Assembly: GCA_024682455.1 (NCBI GenBank)
Contig: JAIKZF010000097.1
Span: 1-64,000, forward strand
Reading direction: 5' to 3'
Origin: Ruminiclostridium sp.
Lineage (GTDB): Bacteria > Bacillota > Clostridia > Oscillospirales > Ruminococcaceae
Length of the DNA: 64,000 bases
Positions 33,912-43,044 of this stretch are shown here, one piece after another; the stretch's first letter is position 1, and each line of letters starts with the position of its first letter. The notes under the pieces are model-generated. The model had not been told where the DNA came from. It worked only from the letters and a program-made list of their open reading frames with translations, and made no database searches. Both the position numbers and the translations under genes were made by a program.

Positions 33912-34787
33912 TCAATATTTCTTTTCGAGCTCCGCGGTCTCGGCGTATATCCGGGCGTAGCTTTCGTATCTTGACCGCGCTATCAGTCCGGCGTTCACGG
34001 CCTCGGTGACCGCACAGCCGCTCTCCTTCAGGTGAGCGCAGTCCGCGAATCTGCATTTCCCGATGTACGGAACGAACTCCGGGAAGCACCCCGCCAGCTC
34101 AGCCTTCGGTATTCTCCCGTAACGCTCGATATCCACCGTCGAAAAGCCCGGAGTATCGGCTATATATCCTCCACCGCCCAACGGGTACATACGTACCTCA
34201 CGTGTGGTATGCCTGCCGCGCCCAAGCTTCTTGCTGATCTCTCCGGTCTCGGTATTCAGCTCCGGGAATATGCGGTTCATCAGGCTCGACTTACCGACTC
34301 CCGAGTTCCCTATCATCGCTGAGGTCTTACCCTCGGCGCAGGCGCGTATATCATCGGCTCCGCGCTCCGGATCCGTGAAGAAGCAACGGTATCCCGCCTT
34401 CTCGTATATCTCCGCGAGCCCTTTGACCTCGCGCATATCCGTCTTGGTGAATATGAGCGCAGTCTCTATCTCCTTGCTTTCAAATATGGATATCAGCTTG
34501 TCGATAATATAGGCGTTCGGCGAAGGCTCGCACGACGATACCACCAGCAGCACCATATCAAGGTTCGCCAGAGGGGGTCTGATCAGCAGGTTCTTCCTTT
34601 CGGCTATGCTCTCTATCTGCGGCTCGGCGTTATCCTCCGCCGACACCGTCACATTGTCGCCCGCCGCCGGAGATACAGACCTGTTCCTGAATATCCCCCT
34701 TGCCCGGCAGGCAAGCACGCCCTCGGACGTCTCGGTATAGTATATCCCCCCGACAGCCCGGATTATCTTTCCGTCAAGTGTTTTCAT
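33912..34787 (-). CDS. rsgA: Ribosome small-subunit-dependent GTPase A
   Basis: 291 residues. A circularly permuted GTPase that helps 30S maturation. An OB fold (residues 1-65) comes first, then G4 (TKTD 114-117, usually NKxD), G1 (GNSGVGKS, 160-167), the GRHTT switch segment, and G3 (DTPGF). The C-terminal zinc knuckle CRFADCAHLKESGC is complete. The change of the G4 asparagine to threonine occurs in other RsgA proteins. Its ATG overlaps the prkC TGA by one base. The rpe and thiN genes that usually follow rsgA are absent. Confidence 0.96.
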   Translation of the reverse strand: MKTLDGKIIRAVGGIYYTETSEGVLACRARGIFRNRSVSPAAGDNVTVSAEDNAEPQIESIAERKNLLIRPPLANLDMVLLVVSSCEPSPNAYIIDKLISIFESKEIETALIFTKTDMREVKGLAEIYEKAGYRCFFTDPERGADDIRACAEGKTSAMIGNSGVGKSSLMNRIFPELNTETGEISKKLGRGRHTTREVRMYPLGGGGYIADTPGFSTVDIERYGRIPKAELAGCFPEFVPYIGKCRFADCAHLKESGCAVTEAVNAGLIARSRYESYARIYAETAELEKKY

Positions 34788-37060
34788 CAGCCCTCGGCAA
34801 TTATCTGCTCGTCATGGAACCCGGGCAGCGGATAGGTCTCGGCGGGCTGTTCGCCGCCCTCGCCGTTTTCTCCGTTCCCGCTGTTCTCACCTTCACCGCC
34901 GTTTTCCTCGTTTTCGCCGTTACCGCTCTCGCCGCCGCTCTCGCCGCCGTTCTCGCCGCCTTCCTCATCAGAGGTGCCGGCAGGTGACGCGCTGAGAAGC
35001 TGCTTGAACACCTTGGGATTGAAGGTATCGCCGTAGTCCTTTGTGGGAGGATCTGTGGTGAAATCGACCGTGCAGTTGAACAGCAGGCCCTCCGCGCCCG
35101 TATCTGTCGAGCGCACTCTTATCGCGTATTCGTGGACTCCGCTGTTGCTGAATGTCCACGTGAAATTATCGAGCAGACTGAGGTTCTTGGTCTCGGTCTT
35201 GTCTGTCTGGAGAGTTCCGTCGATATAGTATTTGAAGTCGAACTCACCGGACGCGCTGCCGTTAAAGGAGAGCTTGATCGTGGCTTCACGCTCCTGAGCT
35301 CCGCCCGCGCTGACGACGATCTCAACGAGGGTATTCTTCTGAACTATCGTGGTAGGCTCGATATTCTGACGTATAACGTGACCCTCCTCGACCTCGTCGC
35401 TGGGTTCCTCGATGACCGTCAGCAGTATGTCATATTCCTTGGCGCGGAGCTGGGCGCTCGCGAGGGAAAGATTAATCAGCTGCGGCACGGCTGTGCTCTC
35501 GTCGCTGGGACCCGTGCTTACCAGACAGGTTATCGTGGAGCCGACCTGAACGAATTCACGCGCCGCGGGCGTTGTCCTTATAACGCAGTCCTTCGGTACT
35601 GTCTCATCCTCCGTCCATGTGAGGGAATATTTGAGCTCCTGCTTGCCGAGCATGGTTATAACGTCGTTTATCTGCTTGTTCGTGAAGTCCTCGACCTCAA
35701 CGAGCTTCGGACCGTTGCTGACAGTTACCTCGATATTCTGGTTCTTTCTTATGGATCTGCCGGGCATGACGCTCTGATTCATAACGACGTTCTTCGGATA
35801 ATCGGAATCGTATTTCAGTACGGGAGTAAAGTTGAAATCGCTGTACTCCTCAAGCACCTCGTCCCATGTCATATTCAGCAGGCTGGGCATTTTCGTCTCC
35901 TCGCCGGCCGCGACCTCGTTCTTATCTACCGTCGTGGTCACAACGTTATAAATGAGCCACGCTGTCATTATCACGAACGCCGTAGCAAGAGCAAAGAGTA
36001 TCGGAAGCACGGGAGAACGTCTCCGGCGCTCATAATAGAACTCGTCGTCGAAGTAATCCTCGTCGTCCTCTTCCTCGTCGAAGCTGTCATCATCGGCGTC
36101 GTCACCGGAAATATCCGCCGTATGCTTCCTGGTTCTGTGAGAGCTCTGGGCTTCGGCGCTCTCGGGAGTCACCTTGTCGAAATACTTTGTCGAGCCGTCC
36201 GTCGAGAAATATTTGTATTCAAACACTATACTTGGGTTCTTCTTGAACTCCTCGATGTCCTTTATCATCTCGCCCGCGGTCTGATAACGCTTTGAAGGCT
36301 CCTTCTGCATTGCCTTCATCGTTATCTCCTCAAGCCCCTCGGGTATCGAGCTGTTTATCTCGGTCATGGGCTTGGGCTGGGTCTGCATGTGTTTCAGGGC
36401 TATCGAAACGGGGTTGTCGCCGTCAAAGGGCTTCACGCCCGTGAGCATTTCGTAGAGCATTACGCCGACGGAATAGATATCGCTCTTTTCGTCGGTCATT
36501 TCTCCCCTCGCCTGCTCGGGGCTGATGTAATGCACGGAGCCTATCGCCTTTTCGGAGATGGTCTTGTCGGTCTCGCGGTTGAAATGCGCTATGCCGAAGT
36601 CCATGACCTTGATCGTGCCGTCCGCCATGAGCATTACGTTCTGCGACTTGATGTCGCGGTGCACTATGCCCCTGTCGTGAGCGTGCTGGAGCGCGCGGAG
36701 TATCTGCGTGGTGAAATGCACGGCGTCGCGCCATTTGAGGACTCCCTGCCGCTCGATGTACTCCGTGAGGGTTATGCCGTCTATATATTCCATTACGATG
36801 TACTGGATCTTCTCGGTAAATCCGACATCATAGATCTTTACTATGTTCTTGTGCGAAAGAAGGGCTATCGCCTTCGACTCGTTGCGGAAGCGGCGCTGGA
36901 AATCCTCGCTCTTGGCGAATTCGTTCTTCAGTATCTTCACAGCTACCGTACGGTTCTCGATGATATCCGTGGCTTTATAGATATCCGCCATTCCGCCGAC
37001 GCCGATGAGCTCAGTGAGCTCGTAACGGTTGTCGAGCTTCTTTCCTATGTTTTTGTCCAT
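34787..37060 (-). CDS. prkC: Membrane Ser/Thr protein kinase with PASTA repeats
   Basis: About 757 residues; an ATG three codons earlier (37069) is also open, but its ribosome site would be too close. Kinase domain 1-275: GVGGMADIY glycine loop, K42, catalytic HRDIKSQN (D136), DFG (D154). Acidic juxtamembrane segment, one membrane helix (about 350-374), then three extracellular PASTA repeats (about 388-585) that in relatives bind muropeptides. A beta-sandwich-like region and a G/E/N-rich low-complexity tail of about 60 residues follow, which is unusual. Between stp and rsgA in the classic order; the kinase controls wall synthesis, dormancy exit and IreB. Confidence 0.95.
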   Translation of the reverse strand: MDKNIGKKLDNRYELTELIGVGGMADIYKATDIIENRTVAVKILKNEFAKSEDFQRRFRNESKAIALLSHKNIVKIYDVGFTEKIQYIVMEYIDGITLTEYIERQGVLKWRDAVHFTTQILRALQHAHDRGIVHRDIKSQNVMLMADGTIKVMDFGIAHFNRETDKTISEKAIGSVHYISPEQARGEMTDEKSDIYSVGVMLYEMLTGVKPFDGDNPVSIALKHMQTQPKPMTEINSSIPEGLEEITMKAMQKEPSKRYQTAGEMIKDIEEFKKNPSIVFEYKYFSTDGSTKYFDKVTPESAEAQSSHRTRKHTADISGDDADDDSFDEEEDDEDYFDDEFYYERRRRSPVLPILFALATAFVIMTAWLIYNVVTTTVDKNEVAAGEETKMPSLLNMTWDEVLEEYSDFNFTPVLKYDSDYPKNVVMNQSVMPGRSIRKNQNIEVTVSNGPKLVEVEDFTNKQINDVITMLGKQELKYSLTWTEDETVPKDCVIRTTPAAREFVQVGSTITCLVSTGPSDESTAVPQLINLSLASAQLRAKEYDILLTVIEEPSDEVEEGHVIRQNIEPTTIVQKNTLVEIVVSAGGAQEREATIKLSFNGSASGEFDFKYYIDGTLQTDKTETKNLSLLDNFTWTFSNSGVHEYAIRVRSTDTGAEGLLFNCTVDFTTDPPTKDYGDTFNPKVFKQLLSASPAGTSDEEGGENGGESGGESGNGENEENGGEGENSGNGENGEGGEQPAETYPLPGFHDEQIIAEG

Positions 37061-37125
37061 TAGGTTCATTTCCTTTCAAAGGACTATCATATATTTATCT
37101 TCCGGTGTGAGTTTTTGCCTATGTT

Positions 37126-37854
37126 CTACACTTCCACTACCGCGACGGATACGTTGTCCCGCCCGCCGTTGCCGAGGGCGTAATCTATGAGGAGGTCGCA
37201 GGCGCGGTTTATGGGGTTGTTCACGATAATCTCCGCTATTTCCGCGTCGTCGCCGTAGGAATGGAGCCCGTCCGACGAGAAGAGAAGAATGTTCCCCTCC
37301 TCAAGATCTATCTCAAAATAATCGGGAGTTATGTTCCTCTCGGCGCCTACCGCTCTGGTTATGCGGTTCCTGTCGGGGTGGGTCTTACCCTCCTCCTCGG
37401 TTATCTCGCCGCGCTCTATAAGAGTTCTGATATAAGTATGATCCTTGGTGATCTGCTGTATGCTGTCGTCGAATATGTGATACGCGCGGCTGTCACCTAC
37501 ATTGATTATATAGGCTCTTCCGGCGTAGATTATACCCGCGACGCAGGTTGTGCCCATACCATACTTATCCGCCTCACGCGAGGCACGGTCGTACACGAGG
37601 CTGTTCGCCGCCGTGACTGAGGTTATGAGCAGGTTTCTTATGAAATTACGGTTAATATTGCCGCGAAATCCTTTTCTTATCCTGTCGGACATGAACTCTA
37701 CGGTCATCTCGCTGGCAACGCTGCCGGCGTTCTCGCCGCCCATACCGTCACACAGTATGACCGCTACCGCGTCCTCCTCAAGCATATCCGTCCAGACTCT
37801 GTCCTGGTTCTCGCTCCTTTTCAGGCCTATATCGGTCTTGGAAAAGCACTTCAT
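37126..37854 (-). CDS. stp: PP2C-type Ser/Thr protein phosphatase (PrpC/Stp)
   Basis: 242 residues, the usual length. Metal-binding motifs: SENQDRV near residue 15, CDGMGGENAG (D36), VGDSRAY, and GGRDNVSV at the C-terminus. It removes phosphates placed by PrkC, and the two genes are co-transcribed with 65 bases between them. First gene of the stp-prkC-rsgA operon, which has its own promoter and a WalR-like upstream box. Confidence 0.95.
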   Translation of the reverse strand: MKCFSKTDIGLKRSENQDRVWTDMLEEDAVAVILCDGMGGENAGSVASEMTVEFMSDRIRKGFRGNINRNFIRNLLITSVTAANSLVYDRASREADKYGMGTTCVAGIIYAGRAYIINVGDSRAYHIFDDSIQQITKDHTYIRTLIERGEITEEEGKTHPDRNRITRAVGAERNITPDYFEIDLEEGNILLFSSDGLHSYGDDAEIAEIIVNNPINRACDLLIDYALGNGGRDNVSVAVVEV

Positions 37855-37915
37855 TGATATCCCCTCTTCTCTGCGGGTATTTTTCGCTTCTTGTCAAAAA
37901 AGCTTTATCTTATCT

Positions 37916-37944
37916 ATTATACACTTTTTTTTCAAATAAATCAA
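37916..37944 (-). promoter_or_regulatory. Sigma-A promoter of stp-prkC-rsgA
   Basis: Minus strand TTGATT (37939-37944), 17-base spacer, TATAAT (37916-37921), about 60 bases before the stp ATG. Confidence 0.85.
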
Positions 37945-37954
37945 CTGTAAAATG

Positions 37955-37982
37955 GTTACAATTTTCTTACAATTCGGTTACA
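37955..37982 (-). promoter_or_regulatory. Three direct repeats resembling a WalR (YycF) box
   Basis: On the minus strand TGTAAC-N5-TGTAAG-N5-TGTAAC is repeated with an exact 11-base period, ten bases upstream of the -35. The Bacillus WalR consensus is TGTWAH-N5-TGTWAH, so the first and third units match fully and the middle unit differs in one base. PhoP boxes have a similar spacing and are an alternative. Confidence 0.6.
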
Positions 37983-38016
37983 ATATTTAATATTTTTATC
38001 AATTCTGACGAAATTT

Positions 38017-39048
38017 TCAGTTTTCGGCAAGATTTTCACGCCTCAGCTGTCCGCAGGCTGCGTTTATGTCCGCGCCGAGTGTCCTTCGCACCGTCGCGTT
38101 TATGCCCCCGTCGGTGAGAAGCTTCTGAAATTCCCGCACCCTGCCGCTCCGACTGTACTCGCGCTCGCGTATCTCGTTCACGGGGATAAGGTTGACGTGG
38201 CACGGAGAAACGGGCTTCAGCAGACGTATCAGCTCCTTCGCGGTCTGCGCGTCGTCGTTCACGCCCGATATCAGCGCGAACTCGAAGCTTATGCGGCGCC
38301 CCGTTCTGTCAAAATAGTATCTGCACGCGTCGATGAGCTCCGCGGTGCCGTAGCGCTTATTGACCGGCATTATGGCGCTGCGCTTCTCGTCCGTGGGCGC
38401 GTGGAGCGATACCGAGAGCGTAAGCCCCAGCCCGAGTTCCGCAAGCTCCCGTATGCGCGGGACTATGCCGCAGGTCGAGAGCGAGACGTGCCTAAGACTC
38501 ATGTTCCTGCCCTTTTCCGAGGACAGGAGCGTAAGAAAACGCATAACATTGTCATAATTGTCAAGGGGCTCGCCTATGCCCATAAGGACGAGGCTTTCCA
38601 CCTTCCTGCCGCTGTCGCGCTCGCTCTCGTATATCTGGAGCAGCATTTCCGAGGGCAGCAGGTCGCGGACATAGCCCGCCTTTGTCGAGGCGCAGAAGCT
38701 GCACCCCATTTTACAGCCCACCTGCGTAGAGATGCACAGGCTGTTGCCGTGCCTGTAGCTCATCATTACCGTTTCGCAGCGCTCGCCGTCCGGGAACTCG
38801 AACAGGTACTTTATCGTACCGTCGAGCTTTGATTCGAGCTTACGCTTCACCGACGCGCGGCGTATCTCGTATTCCTCACCGAGCCGCGATATCAGCGTTT
38901 TCGGGAGATTCGAGCACTCCGCGAAGGACAGGGCGCGCTTGACGTGCAGCCAGTCATAGAGCTGCCCGGCGCGGAATTTCTTCTCCCCCAGCGCCGCGAG
39001 GTCGGATTCGAGCTCTGGGAGGGTCATAGATAGTATGTCTTTTTTCAT
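38017..39048 (-). CDS. rlmN: 23S rRNA / tRNA adenine-C2 methyltransferase RlmN
   Basis: 343 residues. A radical SAM dual-specificity enzyme methylating A2503 of 23S rRNA and A37 of some tRNAs. The iron-sulphur CxxxCxxC is C112-C116-C119 (CKMGCSFC). MGIGEPLDNYDNV is the family GEP motif, and C332 in NAACGQLRREN is the methyl-carrying cysteine. The N-terminal RNA-binding part includes KKFRAGQLYDWL. The ribosome site is weak. It is the last gene of the remA-rlmN run, and the next operon has its own promoter. Confidence 0.96.
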   Translation of the reverse strand: MKKDILSMTLPELESDLAALGEKKFRAGQLYDWLHVKRALSFAECSNLPKTLISRLGEEYEIRRASVKRKLESKLDGTIKYLFEFPDGERCETVMMSYRHGNSLCISTQVGCKMGCSFCASTKAGYVRDLLPSEMLLQIYESERDSGRKVESLVLMGIGEPLDNYDNVMRFLTLLSSEKGRNMSLRHVSLSTCGIVPRIRELAELGLGLTLSVSLHAPTDEKRSAIMPVNKRYGTAELIDACRYYFDRTGRRISFEFALISGVNDDAQTAKELIRLLKPVSPCHVNLIPVNEIREREYSRSGRVREFQKLLTDGGINATVRRTLGADINAACGQLRRENLAEN

Positions 39049-39086
39049 TTTTCGTTTATACCGCCCGCTTTACAATGAGCGTCTTT

Positions 39087-39482
39087 CTACTGTATCCACC
39101 ACTCAGGCGTGATCTCTCCGAGGGTGACCGTTCTGCCGGTCTTGCAGTCGGTCATTATCTCCACCGACTTGTAGTCTCCCGCCATAAGCTGCACCATGAG
39201 CTCGCGGCAGGCTCCGCAGGGCGCCCCCGAGCTGCCGTCCGGCATTATCGCAAGCACGCGCTTTATACGGTACTCGCCGTTCGTTATCATATTGAATATC
39301 GCGCTGCGCTCGGCACAGATGCCAAGCGTCGAGCAGGTGTCTACGCATACGCCGGTATATATCTTTCCGCTCTCCGACAGCACAGCCGCCGCTACCTCGC
39401 CTGCGGTGACATATTCCGATATCTTTACTTCATGCTGTACCGCCTTTGCGGCATCGTACATCTTCTGCCATGTTTCGTCCAT
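39087..39482 (-). CDS. cdd: Cytidine deaminase-like zinc enzyme
   Basis: 131 residues, the size of tetrameric cytidine deaminases. Catalytic motif CAERSA with C56 and E58, then PCGACRE with C89 and C92, giving the three-cysteine zinc site. It deaminates cytidine or deoxycytidine to the uridine form. The family also includes blasticidin-S deaminases, and the N-terminal part is divergent enough that this cannot be excluded. It is inserted between rsmB and rlmN, which are adjacent in most clostridia. AAGGA precedes the ATG. Confidence 0.85.
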   Translation of the reverse strand: MDETWQKMYDAAKAVQHEVKISEYVTAGEVAAAVLSESGKIYTGVCVDTCSTLGICAERSAIFNMITNGEYRIKRVLAIMPDGSSGAPCGACRELMVQLMAGDYKSVEIMTDCKTGRTVTLGEITPEWWIQ

Positions 39483-39549
39483 TTTTATTCCTTATATCCC
39501 GGTTCAGGACCTTTATACCGCCGTTCTCACGTTTATGTATGCTTTCCAA

Positions 39550-40806
39550 CTACCGTTTCCTTTCAAAAAGAGCCGTGAAGAAGCCGTCGCCCCGGTTCTC
39601 GCCGGTCAGGTTCGTTCTCTTCTCTTTCAGCACGAAATCCGCGTTTTCCGAAGCGAACGCGTCGGCTATATCGTCGTTTTCGGCGCGGTCAAGCGTGCAG
39701 GTCGAATATACCAGAGTTCCGCCCGGTCTGACGTAATTCTTCGCGTTATCGAGTATCTTCCTCTGTATCTCCGGGAGCCCGGCAAGCTCGTCCTTGCGCT
39801 TATAGCGGATCTCGGGCTTGCGGCGGATCACGCCCAGCCCGGAGCACGGTACGTCGCAGAGAACTCTGTCAGCCTGCGGGAGCTTTCCGGCGAATACGGA
39901 CGCGTCACCGGTCTCCGCTGTTATTATGTCCAGCCCGAGCCTCTGCGCTCCCTGTTTTATCAGAGATACGCGGCTTTCGTACAGATCGAATGACAGCACT
40001 CTGCCCTTGTTGCCCATAAGCTCCGCGATCGTGAAAGTCTTGCCTCCGGGAGCCGCGCACAGGTCGATAACCGTCTCTCCGGGCTGCGGAGCAAGCAGCT
40101 CGCAGCAGCGCTGTGAGGATATATCCTGAACATGGAACAGACCGTTCTTATAGGCGCGCAGACCTTCTATCGCGCACTGCCCCGTTATCTCAACGCAGGT
40201 CTCCGAGACTGCCTCCGACTTCACCCCGTCCTCCGCGAGCTCGTATATCAGATCGTCCGCGTCGCATACGGAGGTATTTACCCTCGCGTAGAGCGGAGGT
40301 CTCCCGAATGACGCGGCAAGCATCTGTTCGGTACGCTCAAATCCGTACTCTCCGACCCACATCTTTACTATCCAGCGCGCGCAGGAATACTTCACCGACA
40401 TACGAAGCAGCTTATCCTCTATGCCGTCGGTCTTTAACTGTCCGCCGTCACGGATAAACGCGCGGAGCACGGCGTTTATATAGCCCTTTGAGCGCTCGGG
40501 AGCGAGCTTTACGGTCTCGTTGACCGCGGCGCTTTCGGGGATATCCATATACATGAGCTGATACAGCCCCATGCGCAGAAGCAGGAGAGTATCGCCCTCG
40601 ATATCGTCAAATTCTATCCTTGAATATGCTCTTATCACATGGTCGAGCGTCATGCGGCGTTCGGCGACTCCGTAAAACAAAGCCGTCACAAAAGCTTTAT
40701 CGGCGCTCTGCGACCTGTTCAGCGCGGAATCAAGCGCTATGTTGGAATACGCGCCGTCCTCCGCGGTCTTTTTCAGAAGCCCGAAAACCTGTTCTCTGCC
40801 TGTCAT
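39550..40806 (-). CDS. rsmB: 16S rRNA cytosine-C5 (C967) methyltransferase
   Basis: 418 residues from the ATG at 40804-40806, one base after the upstream stop and eight bases after AAGGA. The N-terminal NusB-like domain (about 1-130) is followed by the Rossmann methyltransferase with IDLCAAPGGKTF (SAM site), CDVPCSGLGVIRRKPE (release cysteine) and YSTCTL (catalytic cysteine). The open frame runs 24 codons further upstream into the peptidase gene but has no ribosome site there. It lies in its usual place between the peptidase and rlmN. Confidence 0.95.
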   Translation of the reverse strand: MTGREQVFGLLKKTAEDGAYSNIALDSALNRSQSADKAFVTALFYGVAERRMTLDHVIRAYSRIEFDDIEGDTLLLLRMGLYQLMYMDIPESAAVNETVKLAPERSKGYINAVLRAFIRDGGQLKTDGIEDKLLRMSVKYSCARWIVKMWVGEYGFERTEQMLAASFGRPPLYARVNTSVCDADDLIYELAEDGVKSEAVSETCVEITGQCAIEGLRAYKNGLFHVQDISSQRCCELLAPQPGETVIDLCAAPGGKTFTIAELMGNKGRVLSFDLYESRVSLIKQGAQRLGLDIITAETGDASVFAGKLPQADRVLCDVPCSGLGVIRRKPEIRYKRKDELAGLPEIQRKILDNAKNYVRPGGTLVYSTCTLDRAENDDIADAFASENADFVLKEKRTNLTGENRGDGFFTALFERKR

Positions 40807-40807
40807 A

Positions 40808-41539
40808 TCAGCGTTTCCTTGAGAAGCGGAGCAGCAGCCTGATAAGCTGTATGAGCGACAGCAGGAAGCTCGCCACATAGGTCATTGCGGCGGCGCTGAG
40901 CACCTGCTTTGCTCCGTCGAGCTCGGTACCGACGAGTATCTCATTGGCATAGAGCGTATTCATGGCGCGTTTGCTCGCGTTGAACTCCACCGGGAGCGTA
41001 ACGAGCTGAAAAACCACGACGAACATATAGAAAATTATGCCCACCTCGATGACCGGCATAAATTGAAGGAAAAGACCGACGGCAAGCACCCAGAACCACG
41101 CCCCGGAGCAGAACTGCACCGCCGGAGCGAGGGTATTGCGTACTTTTATCGGTCCGTAATTTCTCGCGTACTGGATAGCATGGCCGCATTCGTGCGCCGC
41201 CACGCCTATCGCGCTTATCGAATTTATGTTGTATGTCGAGTCGGACAGATACACGGTCTTGGTGCGGTCGTTATAATGATCGGTGAGAGCTCCCTCGTTA
41301 TGGACCACCTGGACATTATAGAGACCGTTCATATCGAGTATCATTCTTGCGACCTCATTGCCGCGCAGACGGCTCTGCGGAGTTACCAGATTGTACTTGC
41401 CGAACGTGCTTTTTACTTTGAACTGACAGAACAAAGCAAACAGTATCATACCGATCAGCACGAAGCTGTAATACTTGCCCGCGAAAACATCAAAGATCAG
41501 ATCAAATATGGCTCTTGACCGGCTTGCAAGCAATACCAT
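40808..41539 (-). CDS. Zinc metallopeptidase of the YugP family (membrane)
   Basis: 243 residues with membrane segments near the N-terminus (about 24-42) and two in the C-terminal half (about 145-190), plus a last one near 220. The zinc-protease motif AAHECGHAIQ is intact, and SRLRGNEVARMILDMNG and YNDRTKTVYLSDSTYN are family signatures. The substrate is unknown. Its place between fmt and rsmB is conserved in clostridia. GGGGGG precedes the ATG, and the stop is one base from the rsmB start. Confidence 0.92.
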   Translation of the reverse strand: MVLLASRSRAIFDLIFDVFAGKYYSFVLIGMILFALFCQFKVKSTFGKYNLVTPQSRLRGNEVARMILDMNGLYNVQVVHNEGALTDHYNDRTKTVYLSDSTYNINSISAIGVAAHECGHAIQYARNYGPIKVRNTLAPAVQFCSGAWFWVLAVGLFLQFMPVIEVGIIFYMFVVVFQLVTLPVEFNASKRAMNTLYANEILVGTELDGAKQVLSAAAMTYVASFLLSLIQLIRLLLRFSRKR

Positions 41540-41557
41540 GTGAATGCCCCCCTTGTT

Positions 41558-42499
41558 TTACTCTCCGAATACGGTACCTGCGGGAACTTTTTTTCCGCGG
41601 AGGTATTCGTCCGCGGTCATACGCCTGCTTCCCTCGGGCTGAACGTCCGTCAGGCGCAGTACCAAGCCTCCGCACGAAATGCCCAGTCTGTCGTCCGCCG
41701 CCGTTCCCGCGGGAAGATCGGTACTGATGCCCGTCTTTTCAGCAAAATATACCTTAAGTCGCTTTCCCTCGAGCATAGTGAACGCGCAGGGGCTCGCGGA
41801 CAGCCCGCGTATCATATCATACACCTTTTCCGCCGGCTGAGTGAAATCTATCCTGCACATCTCCTTCGTCAGCATGGAGGCGTAGCAGGTATCCTCGTCG
41901 GTCTGCGGTATGCGCGGAGCCGTGCCGTCCGCGACCCTCGCAAGAGTTTCGACTATCAGCTCAGCGCCCATTTCCGACAGGCGGTCGTGGAGCACGGACG
42001 CGGTCATTCTTTCGTCTATCGCTATCCTGTCAACAAGTATCATATCGCCGGTATCGAGACCCTCTGCCATATACATGGTCGTAACGCCGGTCTCCTTCTC
42101 GCCGTTTATGATGCAGTGCTGTATCGGAGCGGCTCCCCTGTAACGCGGCAGGAGCGACGCATGTACGTTTATGCAGCCGTACTTCGGGATATCGAGGACT
42201 TCCTTCGGAAGTATCTGTCCGTAAGCGACCACAACTATACAGTCGGGCGCGATACTCTTAAGTTCATCTATAGCCTGCGCGGCGTCAGCGCTTTTATTCC
42301 TGCGCAGAGAGACCGGCTGGAAAACCGGTATGCCGAGGGCTTCTGCGCACTCCTTGACAGGCGTGGGCATCATCTTATGTCCGCGGTTCTTCGGCTTGTC
42401 TGGCTGTGTGAACACGGCGGCTGTCTCATGCCCTGCTTTATTCAGCGCCGTAAGGCACGGCACAGCGAAATCGGGCGTTCCCATAAATACGAGCTTCAT
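41558..42499 (-). CDS. fmt: Methionyl-tRNA formyltransferase
   Basis: 313 residues. Formylates Met-tRNAfMet with 10-formyl-THF. The N-terminus MKLVFMGTPDFAVPCL, the catalytic NVHASLLPRYRGAAPIQ (Asn and His) and the LDTGDMI loop are all present, followed by the C-terminal OB-like tRNA-binding domain. It lies 11 bases after def, which removes the same formyl group. The THF riboswitch elsewhere in this window links folate supply to this use. Confidence 0.97.
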   Translation of the reverse strand: MKLVFMGTPDFAVPCLTALNKAGHETAAVFTQPDKPKNRGHKMMPTPVKECAEALGIPVFQPVSLRRNKSADAAQAIDELKSIAPDCIVVVAYGQILPKEVLDIPKYGCINVHASLLPRYRGAAPIQHCIINGEKETGVTTMYMAEGLDTGDMILVDRIAIDERMTASVLHDRLSEMGAELIVETLARVADGTAPRIPQTDEDTCYASMLTKEMCRIDFTQPAEKVYDMIRGLSASPCAFTMLEGKRLKVYFAEKTGISTDLPAGTAADDRLGISCGGLVLRLTDVQPEGSRRMTADEYLRGKKVPAGTVFGE

Positions 42500-42510
42500 A
42501 CCGTATCTCC

Positions 42511-43002
42511 TTATTTCTTATCGTTATGTTCCTTCTTTTCCTCAAGCTCCTCGGGGTCGACCATCTCGTCCGCGAGGTCGGTGAACAGTATGCCGTTGAG
42601 GTGGTCTATCTCATGGCACAGCGCGCGCGCAAGCAGCTCGGTGCCCTCGATCTTAAATTCCTTTCCGTAGCGGTTCTGCGCGGTGACCTTCACCTTCGCG
42701 GGTCTCTCGACATAGCCCCACTGATTGGGCGAGGAAAGGCAGCCCTCGACCTCGTGCTGCTTGCCGCGCACAGATGTAATGACGGGGTTCACGAGCTCTA
42801 TCGGACCCTCGCCGACATCTATGACCGCGACACGGCGAAGTATACCGATCTGCGGCGCGGCAAGACCCACCCCGTCGGAATTCTTCATCGTCTCGTACAT
42901 ATCGTCGAGCATGACCCACAGCTTGTCGTTGAACTCCGTCACCTCGCGGCATTTCTTTCTCAGTCTCTCGTCTCCGAATTTTACAATGTTCCTCAGTGCC
43001 AT
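42511..43002 (-). CDS. def: Peptide deformylase
   Basis: 163 residues from the ATG at 43000-43002, with AAAGGAAAC upstream; the frame extends to a TTG ten codons earlier, which is less likely. Three motifs of the metal site are complete: [17 protein letters not shown] (Cys ligand) and HEIDHLNG (two His and catalytic Glu). A charged Lys/Glu-rich C-terminal tail is typical of clostridial enzymes. It removes the N-formyl group from nascent proteins. Confidence 0.97.
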   Translation of the reverse strand: MALRNIVKFGDERLRKKCREVTEFNDKLWVMLDDMYETMKNSDGVGLAAPQIGILRRVAVIDVGEGPIELVNPVITSVRGKQHEVEGCLSSPNQWGYVERPAKVKVTAQNRYGKEFKIEGTELLARALCHEIDHLNGILFTDLADEMVDPEELEEKKEHNDKK

Positions 43003-43044
43003 TTTTTGTTTCCTTTCTTTATGTGAATGCAATTATAAACTTCA

